Assembly: GCF_010093535.1 (NCBI RefSeq)
Contig: NW_022985219.1
Coordinates: forward strand, 116,167-180,166
DNA from: Lindgomyces ingoldianus
Taxonomy: Eukaryota; Ascomycota; Dothideomycetes; Pleosporales; Lindgomycetaceae
Length of the DNA: 64,000 nucleotides
Direction of reading: 5' to 3'
The notes below the pieces were generated by a model. The model was not told the DNA's origin. It made no database searches and saw nothing but the letters and a program-made list of their open reading frames with translations. The translations under genes were made by a program, and so were the position numbers. Shown here in pieces: positions 46,210 through 55,296 of this stretch. How positions within the stretch are numbered: position 1 is the first letter of the stretch; each line of letters starts with the position of its first letter.

Positions 46210-46609
46210 TTAATTTCGAATGGTAGGCTGTGATGGCTGACGTCAGGAGACCGGGAATCTGAGCTCGCAGGGAGGCGGGTGAGCATGGATGGAGAGACTA
46301 TCGATGGTCACTAGCTGTAGTGAATAGTCTCATCGTACGAAAAGGTCCATCGGTATATCATTAAGAAGTATGAAGGCGATAGAACATGTGAAGGTTTTGT
46401 GAGAAAGGCTGAGGCTGGGATCTCATGCATCTTCGCCAAAGAAACGCAACAGTCGTGCACCGCCCACCCGCTCCTTTATCTCCACCTTGGACACGTCGAA
46501 AAGCTAAGCCCTATCACCCTCAATTCATATTTTCTTTATTATACAGCAGATTGAGGACTTCTTTTACATGCGCTTCTAACCATGAGCTCACTAGAACAGG
46601 AATGGGTAG
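46210..46609. other. 5' flank of the AAA ATPase gene
   Basis: This is the probable promoter of the AAA gene (minus strand). A short plus frame at 46425-46613 has no recognisable motif. Confidence 0.4.
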
Positions 46610-47198
46610 GTGAAAAGCGTAGCGAGAGGTACTTCAAGTTTGCTGTCTATGTCTCCTCTGCTGAACAATAATGACAGGCAAAAAGAAATACTGTTCAAGG
46701 AAGTCTATCGCAATGCAATGTATCGTTTTTCCCGTGAAGTCACGCACGACAATCGTAAAGTCGCGATGGTGGCGCCAGCTACGCACATGCAGGCCGTAGA
46801 AATGATTGTATTTCAGGCGCAAAGGAATTTCGAACAATCTCGAAACCAGAAATTGAGGAAATGACTTGACCGAGCGACAAGGAGCATCATATATTACGGG
46901 AACATATTCAACGTGCTTGCTCAACATCATCCGGAGTATGTTGCACTTGTGTGAGGAGCCATGAAATTCCTGTTTGTAGTCAGTATTTTCCGTGGAGAGC
47001 AACTTTGAGACTTTGCTGATGGTAAGATACAGGCATTAATAACCCACAAGAATGCGATTGTCAGCTTATCCAAATGCCTTGCTCTCATCGGAGAGGCCCT
47101 AACGCGAGTGGAGCTTGCTACAACTCTATCCAACGGAACGAATGCTGAACGCTGTTGAGAAGTTGTATGTCTGTATCTTTCAATTCTTCGTTCGATAA
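46610..47198 (+). pseudogene. Remnant of a DUF7708-type N-terminal region of a fungal STAND/NACHT protein
   Basis: One frame reads through two TGA stops. 46610-46861 gives a helical segment with EILFKEVYRNA and ATHMQAVEMIVFQAQ. After TGA 46862-46864 comes IIYYGNIFNVLAQHHPEYVALV, then a TGA at about 46951, then GAMKFLFVV. Both stops stand where family members normally have Trp (TGG to TGA). Similarity continues with ALIGEALTRVELATTL, then switches frame by one base near 47122 into ERMLNAVEKLYVCIFQFFVR, ending at TAA 47196-47198. The HHPEYVALxWGAMKFLF block is typical of the DUF7708 region at the front of many fungal NACHT/STAND proteins. No NTPase or repeat domain remains downstream, so the gene is truncated as well as broken. 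Confidence 0.75.
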
Positions 47199-48683
47199 CA
47201 TGGTTGGTACTGCGAAGGCACCTTCTGACACATTCGGCATGAACGCAGGCCCGATCTTGTTCAGCGCCTCGAATTTAGTTCCCCATCTTAGACCCTCGGC
47301 CTTATGTAGTTAGGCTAGCTTATGACGCGACCCATTCTCAGCTTCGTGAGCTTTGGGTTTTCGAGGATAGTGATGAAACGGTCGACCGCATAACAAAATT
47401 GGATGGACAGTGAGGGAAATATCTTACACATGAGATTTAAATCTCTCCTGTGACTTAGACGCAGGGAAATATTGATCTATTAACATTCGTCACTTACATC
47501 TATGAGCCCCAACTTTATAGAAGCGCCGCAGCGTGGTGGCGTGAATAAGATATTTGGAGGTATATTTATTATTGGGCAACGCATTGGTATAGGGCATTCC
47601 TCGCGATGCTGGAGTAACCGGTATATCTTCCACGTGTACCGGGATTAGATTAAAAACCGACACACCTAGGCCTAGTTTTTGATATGCTCATCTTAATAAC
47701 TAAGATGCTAAGGGGGTCTTGAGTTTCAATGGTTAGTGGAAGCATAATTCCAACGTCAATACCTTGAATGCGTACCCCCATTGCACCTAACCCCCTAAAC
47801 ACACCCTCTATCTTTTTCTACTTTACCCTTCTTGCAGTATCTCTTTCCATCTCACCTCTTAGCAGTTTATCATACTGCGTAAGTTTATGCCTAACATGGG
47901 CAATAACAGCCAACACAACCTTCCTCTTCCTCGTCTTTCCTGTTCTCCTCGAGTACTTTCTAAACCTAAGTTTCCACACCACCTCCGTCTCTTGCTTTGA
48001 TGTCTTTGGGAACTGCCTTTCTAACTTGACATTGTCTTCGCGGATCAAGCTGCGTCGCGTTTCTCGATTGCAAGACAACGCGTTGAGATTTTGGTGAGAG
48101 ATAGGACATGGAATGATGTGGATTTTGGGACACACACGCAGAGAGCTGTTTTTTTGTATGTAATGATGTAGAGGGTGGGGTACGCTTCGTGGGTTAGGCA
48201 GCAGTAATAGAGGGATTTATAAGGGTAACCTTTGAGGAAGAAGGTGTAGCCGTGCCGGATTAGAGTGGTTAGGAAAGCGGTTATTTCGCGTTATGACTAG
48301 GCTAATTGATGCTATATGTTCTAGTGATGTTCCAGTATGTGAGTAGAGTAGGTTATACGTGCACAAATTTGTCGATTGCGATTGCAGTGAATGAATAAAG
48401 TCTATTGTGTTTTGCGTCTGGCATCCTCATAGTGGGCAATGCTTTGTGACGAGAATTGCGGCGCTTTACTGCCTTTAAGCAAAAAGGGACAGGGCATTGT
48501 CATCATGAAAGGCGACGGGGAAACGCGATCTAGGATACGTTGTAGCGGGCCAGCCTCTTCTGGATCTCGCGCCAATTTATAGGCTTCAATCTTCAACCCT
48601 CTGTGAAGTATTTCTGGTTGCTGGGTGTCGAATATCTCATTGCAGTCATATCATTGCAAATTAAGTCTACGTAGTTTGGCCTG
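47199..48683. other. Spacer with a DUF2293-like fragment
   Basis: 47200-47420 may hold more of the decayed STAND-like gene. The middle holds the DUF2293-like fragment listed separately. The frame at 48402-48596 (-) is unidentified. The last bases are the 3' flank of the F-box-like gene. Confidence 0.4.
47818..48135 (-). CDS. DUF2293-like fragment (partial or decayed gene)
   Basis: This open stretch of ~105 codons on the minus strand has no ATG at its front; the first codon is GTG. It ends with VLAVIAHVRHKLTQYDKLL then ERDTARRV, which strongly resembles the C-terminal half of DUF2293, a small domain of unknown function common in fungi. It is preceded by FPKTSKQETEVVWKLRFRKYSRR. The frame stops at TAG right after ARRVK, where family members usually continue for another ~15 residues; similar sequence follows the stop (GVFRGLG). 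So this is either a multi-exon gene whose splice sites I could not fix or a relic. No function is known for the domain. Confidence 0.4.
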   Translation of the reverse strand: MCPKIHIIPCPISHQNLNALSCNRETRRSLIREDNVKLERQFPKTSKQETEVVWKLRFRKYSRRTGKTRKRKVVLAVIAHVRHKLTQYDKLLRGEMERDTARRVK

Positions 48684-49784
48684 TTAAGCTCTTGGAGCAA
48701 CTATTGTTGGTTGTATTAGAACGTCTCGGCGCACCTCCAAGTACCAACTCCAAACATCCTCTCTCTCTTCCTCCGTCCAGCCCATCTGCGACATCTCTTC
48801 CACATCCTCATCCTCCCCTCCAACCATTAACTTCCCGACTCTAGCCAACTCCAACTGCAGTCTCGGCACAACCGTATTCCTCACAGTAACCCTCCCACTT
48901 GTCTCATTCCCCCAATTAATCGTAATAATCGTCCTATTATATCGTGGAATCATCATGTGCAAGCCCGGATACCCAATAACAATTCCAACCCGCTCCATCC
49001 CTGTCCCAAAAACCAGGAGGCTAGAGAAATCGACACAGCATCCGGGTTCCAAATTCATGGTTCCTGGCACGTAGAATGATGGAATGTTTCGCAGTGAGAC
49101 CTTTAGGTTGACTTCTTTGAACGGTAAAGGCTGGGACTGTAACCGGAGGGTTTGGAGGTGGGATATAAGTAAGTCCAGCTTTGGGCGGATTGTGAAGCGC
49201 TTCCGATCGCGCTCCCCTTCGATGTTGTCGAAATGGAAAGTCACTTTCATGAATAAATCCATTCTCTGTACCTTACCAAACCAGTATATTGGAATGAGCC
49301 CTACGATGTTGTTGTTTCCGGGAAACTGGCTGAAACTGGTGCAATGAGCATACTTGTAGAACTGGCAGAAAGATTCGCATCGAAGCTGCTTGCTGGCACG
49401 GATCCAGCCCAGCGCATTGGAGTTATGGCATGTTGAGGTTGATATGTCTCGTGGTTGCTTCCGCATGTAGTCAACATGAAATTTCACATGGCTTTCTGTG
49501 AGTATCATGCATTTTCCCAGCCATACGTAGTGATAGATCTGGTCTCGGAGCTCACGGGGAAGATCAAAGAAGGGGAAAGAGGATGATGTGCTTTGTGGCG
49601 GCGAATGTTGGAGAGATGAGAGAGATAGTTGTTGAGTTGATGCCTTCTTGTTCTTCCCGCCTATCTCGGTGATTTCGTGCCTTCCGTCGCAAATTTTTAG
49701 GGGTCCTTGATCTGCAAGAAGGTTAGCAATTAGAAGTGGGCACTGGATTTCTTGGAACCCACCCTCAAAATGGTAACGAGGCAT
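48684..49784 (-). CDS. F-box-like fungal protein, function unknown
   Basis: The frame is open throughout (366 codons). A 51-bp segment at 49712-49762 has donor GTGGGT, branch GCTAACC and acceptor TTGCAG and keeps the frame if removed, so the likely protein is 349 aa (exons 49763-49784 and 48684-49711). The motif FPFFDLPRELRDQIYHYVW near residues 50-70 is the F-box-like/2EXR-type element found at the front of many fungal proteins. The remainder is strand-rich with an acidic C-terminal stretch (GGEDEDVEEM). It may serve as a substrate adaptor for an SCF ubiquitin ligase, but the divergence of these families makes that only an inference. It stands at the edge of the 14-kb AT-rich block. Confidence 0.75.
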   Translation of the reverse strand: MPRYHFEGGFQEIQCPLLIANLLADQGPLKICDGRHEITEIGGKNKKASTQQLSLSSLQHSPPQSTSSSFPFFDLPRELRDQIYHYVWLGKCMILTESHVKFHVDYMRKQPRDISTSTCHNSNALGWIRASKQLRCESFCQFYKYAHCTSFSQFPGNNNIVGLIPIYWFGKVQRMDLFMKVTFHFDNIEGERDRKRFTIRPKLDLLISHLQTLRLQSQPLPFKEVNLKVSLRNIPSFYVPGTMNLEPGCCVDFSSLLVFGTGMERVGIVIGYPGLHMMIPRYNRTIITINWGNETSGRVTVRNTVVPRLQLELARVGKLMVGGEDEDVEEMSQMGWTEEEREDVWSWYLEVRRDVLIQPTIVAPRA

Positions 49785-51594
49785 TGCTTCATACCGTACG
49801 CGGCAATCGTGTATTGTTGGGATGTATGTATGTATCTACTCGAATCTGGGGCGAGGGTGCGATGAGAGTGGGAGCTGAGTTTTCTAAGTTCCACCCTTAG
49901 CTCGCTTACAGTGCTGGCGGGAATCGGTCCGAATCGATTATCCGGAATCACGTGGCGCTATCCTAGATCTAGATCAGATCTATGAATTAATTTAGCGCTA
50001 AGGCTAAATAGGCAACTATTTTAAATAATAAGTCTTTTACTTAATTTTTTATACTATTATACTTTTAATAAGTTATATAACAAGCACTTAATAAAAATTT
50101 AGCTTAGGATAATAAAAATTTATTTACTTTAACTTATAATAAAAGTAGTGAATAGCTTAAAATTTAAATAATAAAATATATAGATATATATATTAAGCTT
50201 TACTTTATATAAAGCATTATAAAAAGTATCTTTTTTTTATTTTATTATATAAAAATATAGACATTGCAATTTAGAAGAATAATAAAAATAGCTAGACGTA
50301 GCATAACGCTAATAGCTGCATAAGATGCATCTAGGTTTTTCCTGCTACTTTTAACCTAAACATATAAGCTGTCTAAATAGCAGTATTTGAATACGCGGTT
50401 GGGCGTCACGTGACATAGTCTTGTGTCACAGTTGTACGCATAGACAGATAAATACCTCTTTCCTTTGCACAGACTTAGAACAAGAAGAATTAACACTAGT
50501 TACCTGCAACCCCTCCCCTGCGCGATGTGTACACTATGCAAACCTCTTTGCTTTGCATAGCTAGCATAGAGCCTATTTAACACTAATTAGTAGTTTAAAT
50601 GCTGTAAAATAAAAACCTCTTTTTATACTTTTCTATTTAAAAAATTATGTATAAAAGAAATCTTTTTCTTTACTAATTTAAGTATAAATTAGTAAGAGTA
50701 AAGACAGAGTCAAATTTATTTATAAGTAGCTATAAATCTTTATTTAGTTACTTAATAAAAAGTAGAAAACCTGTCTATATACTACTATTTAAAGGTATTA
50801 TATAAATAGTAGTGCTTATTTAACGCTAAAAGGTCTGTTTTATCTTTTTATATAAGGCTGTTTAAAGGTAGTGTATAATAAGAAGTAAGATAGCGCGCAA
50901 TAATATATAACTAACTACTATAAAGTAATAAGTAACACTAGCTTTATCTTTAACTAGCTAACATAACATATTAACATATAACTAATATATACTTTTAGTA
51001 GGCATCTTAGCAAAGTGTTAGATTGAAGCACTGTTTCTAGGCTTCCTGAGATGAATGATGGGTTTAGATATGATGTATGGGATGATGATTGATTGTATTG
51101 ATTTATCGATCCTTTTTCTGCTCTACTCGTGTTGCTCGGCTTTTCGTTTTGCCGATCCGAGTCCCTCGCGCACTTGCCCTATGCGCGACCAGCTTGCAAC
51201 ATGCTGCAAAATGCTGCAAAATGCTGCAGAATGCTGTAACATGCTGCAATTTGCAGCAACATACTGTTCGAGCTTATTGCTCGTACTATGTAGCAGCTTT
51301 CGTCAAACGTTCCTCCTGTCTTGACAGTAGGTGCGCATATCTGACACAAAGACTCTAGTAAAGTAGATAAATATTAAAAATTAAGTAAATAAAATTAAAC
51401 TATTAAATAACACACTTAAAAAAAAGCTTAATTTATATAGCTAACTTAATTATAAAACTCTGCGCATTAAGCATAATAAATGTATAAACTTTTAAGAACT
51501 TTTAAAATAACTTTATAAAGTAGAAGCTTATACACTTTAAAAATTTTAGCTAACTATTTTTATAAAAACTAATTACTACTTTATAAAATAAAGG
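49785..51594. other. Start of the AT-rich repeat block, with two GC-richer islands
   Basis: After the promoter side of the F-box-like gene the sequence becomes strongly AT-rich from about 49975. No open frame of note occurs apart from those in the island at 51040-51355. An island at about 50395-50565 has CACGTGAC and an AGATAAATACC stretch and may be an LTR fragment. The island at about 51040-51355 includes a 10-bp tandem repeat (listed). The rest looks like RIP-mutated repeat DNA that I could not classify. Confidence 0.5.
51194..51266. repeat. 10-bp tandem repeat (ATGCTGCAAA)n
   Basis: Six units in register from 51201 to about 51260, plus partial units at the ends, follow ATGCTGCAAA with one to three substitutions each. 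Because 10 is not a multiple of 3, frames through it encode a cycling Cys/Leu/Gln pattern. This creates spurious small frames at 51055-51324 and 51089-51358. Confidence 0.85.
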
Positions 51595-51596
51595 TA

Positions 51597-53456
51597 ACGT
51601 ACCTAACAGGTTGGCCGGCCACACGGGTTGGCCGGCCACTTTTGCCAAGCCCCTACTAAAACCACCCTATTCTAGCGCAAAACAGCCTACTTTAGCCCTA
51701 TATAGGGCAATACAACATAAGATATTATTTAGAGTCTACTTCTACTACTTTCTTACACATATGTAAGTTATGCCTAGTCTAATTACACTGCCTGTATTGC
51801 CTTTAACTTAGCTTACTTTCTTTAGCGCGCACCTGTGTTTTTAGCTTCTTTCTATTACTATATGCTCTAAACTTCTTTAGAGCAGTTAAACAAGCTCTAT
51901 TCTTAACTATTAAAGTCTTTTTTGCCTAAATTTACTTTCTTTTATGCAATTTATGTTATATAGCAGCCTTATTTACTACTTAAAGCTTTATAATCTCTTT
52001 TTACACTAACACTAGCTTATGCGCAATAATTGCTGCCCCTTTTAAAACTTTTTTAAAGGCCTTTAATATAGACATTAGTAAGCTATTTACATACCTTTAA
52101 ATTTTTACCTTTATAAGTATTAATTACAACTTAAATTTAAAAGTATTACTTAGAGTTTACAACTGCTAGAGCTTGTTATTAATAGGTAGTAGTAGTAATA
52201 GAGTATATAACTAGATATTAAAAGCTATTTTAACTTATTCTAAGTTAAATAAGACTAAACTAGCACTTTAAAACCTTTTTTTAGATATTACTAAAAGTAA
52301 TTACTACATTATAAGTGTGTAAGAAGCATAGTAAAAACTTAAGTTTTATAATATAAGTAATTTAGTTACACATAAGATTTTTAGCTTAGCGCTTATACAC
52401 CTTTTTAAAAAGGGTAAAATAACCTATATTAAAAGGCTATAAAAGGTGCAATAAGTGTAAAGGCATGTAAATAATAATAATCTTATTTTTTTTATAGTAC
52501 TACTAAAAATTAAGTAAGTTATAGCTTTTATAGCTATTAATAATAAAAAGCTAATAAGCGCTTATAACTTTTTTTATATGCTTATTAAAGTGCTTTAACT
52601 ACTGTAGCTTAAGCTTATTTATTATCTAGCTGTTTTTAGAGACTATAATAACCTAGTTTTAAAGTAGATTTTTTTTATACTAAGTAAAGAGGTAATAGTA
52701 GCTTTTAAAAATAATAAAAAGTAAAATAGCTTACCTTGTTATATTAATACCTTAGATAACTATTATCTACTTTCTATTACTTTACTATATTACTTTTAGC
52801 TGTTCTTATTTTTCTAAAGCTATAATAACTGCTTTAGTTAATATTTAGCTTATTATAAAGCCTAACTTATTAATGTTATATATGTCTTTATCTTAGATAC
52901 TATACTTAGCTTTTATGTTAGCTACTAGGCAAAACTAGCCCTAGATAACCTTTAGATCTTTAGAAAGCACTTTTTTATAATTATACTTATAATTAAACTT
53001 TATTATAAACTTAAAGTAGTACTTAACTTATATACTAGGCTAGTTTAAGCTAACCTAGCCTAGATTACACTCTGCGCGCAAGGAATTAGCTATATTAGCT
53101 ATAGCTATAAGCCTAAGAAAAAATCTGCGTGTAATAAGCTTAAGTATGTACTTAATAACTACTTTTTTTTTAAGCTTAGTTAGATTTCTTAATTTAGGCT
53201 AGCATTTTACTTTTAAAGGCTGTCTAGCGTGTTAATTACTTAGTGTTGTATAAAAAACATTATAAATAGCTGCAGCGTGTTATAAGAAAAGTTTTAAGTT
53301 TTATTTAAAAGCTTAAAGAGTAAGCTATATTTAACATTCTTTAGAAGATTTAATCTAGTGTTGTTGTTAAGGCATTATGTAGATAAGTAGAGTGTGGTAG
53401 AGGCTTAGCAAAAGTAGCTAGCCAACCTGTGTGGCCAGCCAACCTGTTAGGTACGT
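51597..53456 (-). mobile_element. Fot1/pogo-like Tc1-mariner transposon, 1860 bp, RIP-degraded
   Basis: Terminal inverted repeats of about 49 bp start ACGTACCTAACAGG and contain two direct GGTTGGCCGGCCAC units on the left. The five differences between the two ends are all transitions. TA dinucleotides at 51595-51596 and 53457-53458 fit the TA target duplication of this superfamily. The ACGTA start and GGCCAC repeats are typical of Fot1-like fungal elements, as is the length. On the minus strand, conceptual translation near 52390-52466 shows the DDE_1 landmark normally reading PPHSSHLLQPLD..CF..LK: here MPLHLLHLL*PFN with a stop at the Gln. No intact transposase remains. Confidence 0.88.
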
Positions 53457-53458
53457 TA

Positions 53459-53624
53459 TTAGTTTTAAGAAAGATAAAATAAAAGCTATTACACTATATA
53501 AACTTATAAAAAATATTCTTTTACTATTTTATTAAACTACTATACTAAACTATTACTACTAGCACTAGTTCTAACGCTATAGAGAATGTCTCTATATAAA
53601 TTACCTATAGACTTAATACTTTCT
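53459..53624. other. AT-rich spacer right of the Fot1-like element
   Basis: This short AT-rich stretch has no frame or repeat recognised. Confidence 0.4.
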
Positions 53625-54345
53625 CTGTTAAATAGGCTCCAACAGCTAGCTGCTTATAGTATAAGCACTTAAGTAGCAAGAGTAAGAGTGGTGTACAGTG
53701 TGCACAGCGTATAAAGTAGGTAAGGTAAGAGTAATATATTTCTAGTTCTATTACTCTTTTCTTTCCTCTGTACAGAGGAAAAGGGGGATATCTAGATGTT
53801 CGCGCACAGAGGTTTACGCACAAGCATTATGTAACATAGATACATGGTCCTGCTTATGCGCAATTGCTTGTATCTAGATTATAACACTGCTGCTGCGTAC
53901 AGACACTAGCAACTTTTCTTTTTATCTAAAGAGTTGCCTTCTGTACGCGTTACCTCTTTTCTATCTATGTAGGTCTATTTAATTATGTTCTGCCTTTACT
54001 TTACCCTATTTATTAAGACTTGCCTTAGTAATGCTATATGTTAAAATAGGCTAGTTGCGCTATGTAGATAGCTTTATAAATAGTGTAAAGTGTTTTAGGC
54101 TATTATTATCTAGCCTTTATGCGCTTACCTTATAAGTAATTTAGCAGTGTACAAACTATTTTATGTAGGGTTTTATGCTAGAATAGTGTAGGATCTTTAC
54201 GTAGGCAGGTGCGTAGAGAGGTGTATATAATAAGGTCTTCTTTTCTTTTTTACCTTCTTTTCTTTATTTTTTACTTTCTAAGCTCTACTGTACTATTCCC
54301 TAGCTCTTTTCTCTTTTTGTACAGTGCTAACAGTAACAGATACTC
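53625..54345 (-). repeat. Repeat X, copy 1 (possible LTR of the copia-like element)
   Basis: 53640-54078 is nearly colinear with 58395-58830, with differences that are mostly C/T or G/A. Both contain CCTCTGTACAGAGG-like inverted sequence and a GATATCTAGAT motif. 54266-54345 matches 58845-58916, while 54079-54265 has no counterpart in copy 2. Small minus frames at 53605-53823 and 58342-58578 encode matching peptides, but these are copies of repeat DNA rather than genes. Each X copy lies at the 3' end of a copia-like pol relic. Confidence 0.65.
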
Positions 54346-54349
54346 CCGC

Positions 54350-54352
<3 letters not shown>

Positions 54353-54380
<28 letters not shown>
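54353..54380. repeat. (CA)14 microsatellite
   Basis: This is an uninterrupted CA run followed by GAGAGAGA, in a segment present only in copy 1 of the duplicated retroelement. Confidence 0.9.
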
Positions 54381-54383
<3 letters not shown>

Positions 54384-54722
54384 AGAGATGTCTCTCCAGC
54401 CTTCCTCCTCTACCTCTAGCGCTGTTAGTGCGGGCGTCTTTAACATCCTTGTGCAGTCTAGCAGCCTAGGGCGCATTTATGTTACCCTTTTAACTAGTTC
54501 TACTACTAATTAGTAGTTTATTTAGCATCTTAGCATAAATATATAAATCTTTTAGCTCTTTTGCTTTCTTCTTATATAAAATGCTAATTATAGACAAGCT
54601 AAGAAGTAGCATGTAGCAGCTTTACTATTTTATAATATTAATGTTGTTTTACCTACTAGCACTAATCTACAGCTGTAGGCAGTAAAGGTTGTGCGTTATA
54701 AGAGGTACTTCTATGCAGTCCT

Positions 54723-55044
54723 TGTAACGATTCTCGTTCCATCTCGGGTCGCCCGGAACCCATCCGAAGGGTCCCCGTATCGGCTCTGACCCTGGCTCCG
54801 ACCCTGGCTCGACCCTGACTCGACCTGGCCCCGACTCTGCCCTGCCCCCTGCTGTTACCCCTATTCCCTCATGTATTTAGTCGCACCTCGCCCCGTAGCT
54901 AGCTTGGTAGTTTTCTGATATCCTACGTACAAGGCCTATAGGTGTCATTGGTATTCCCAGGTCTCTGAGTCCCCACGCACTCCTATATGCCTCTGAGTGG
55001 ATTTATACCGCATTTGGACCCATTGTCTTGCCTGCGCTGTTACA
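54723..55044. mobile_element. GC-rich solo LTR, 322 bp, with 5-bp target duplication
   Basis: It begins TGTAAC and ends GTTACA, a perfect 6-bp inverted pair of the TG...CA type. It is flanked by GTCCT at 54718-54722 and 55045-55049, the 5-bp duplication typical of LTR-retrotransposon integration. It is strikingly GC-rich, with short GACCCTGGCTCC-like tandem units at about 54788-54835, inside a highly AT-rich region. So it shows no RIP and arrived after its surroundings were mutated. No internal retroelement sequence accompanies it, hence a solo LTR left by LTR-LTR recombination. Its orientation cannot be told. Confidence 0.88.
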
Positions 55045-55296
55045 GTCCTAGTCTAGAGTTGCAGTTAGGTTCTAGTAACTTTATATACTTGTTATTATAG
55101 TAGCACTACTAGTGCCTTTTTTTTTATTAAGTGTTATATATTAGCTAACTTCTAGGCTAATGCCTACGCCTTATGCGTATAGCAGAGCTGTGGTCTGCAT
55201 TGTGACTACTATATATAAGGGGTAGTAGCTTTTTTTTTTCTATATACTAGATAAATAGACTATCTTTTTTACATATTCTTCTCTTCTAATCTTATA

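Noticed and set aside
51194..51266. Short tandem repeats considered as a CRISPR array
   Set aside because: Units are contiguous 10-mers with no spacers, in a eukaryotic genome.
51055..51358. Two overlapping frames with Cys/Leu/Gln cycles
   Set aside because: Generated by the 10-bp tandem repeat read in different phases.
53605..53823. Small Cys/Leu-rich minus frame, with a near copy at 58342-58578
   Set aside because: Both copies lie in duplicated RIP-altered repeat DNA (repeat X); conservation reflects shared repeat origin, not selection on a protein.
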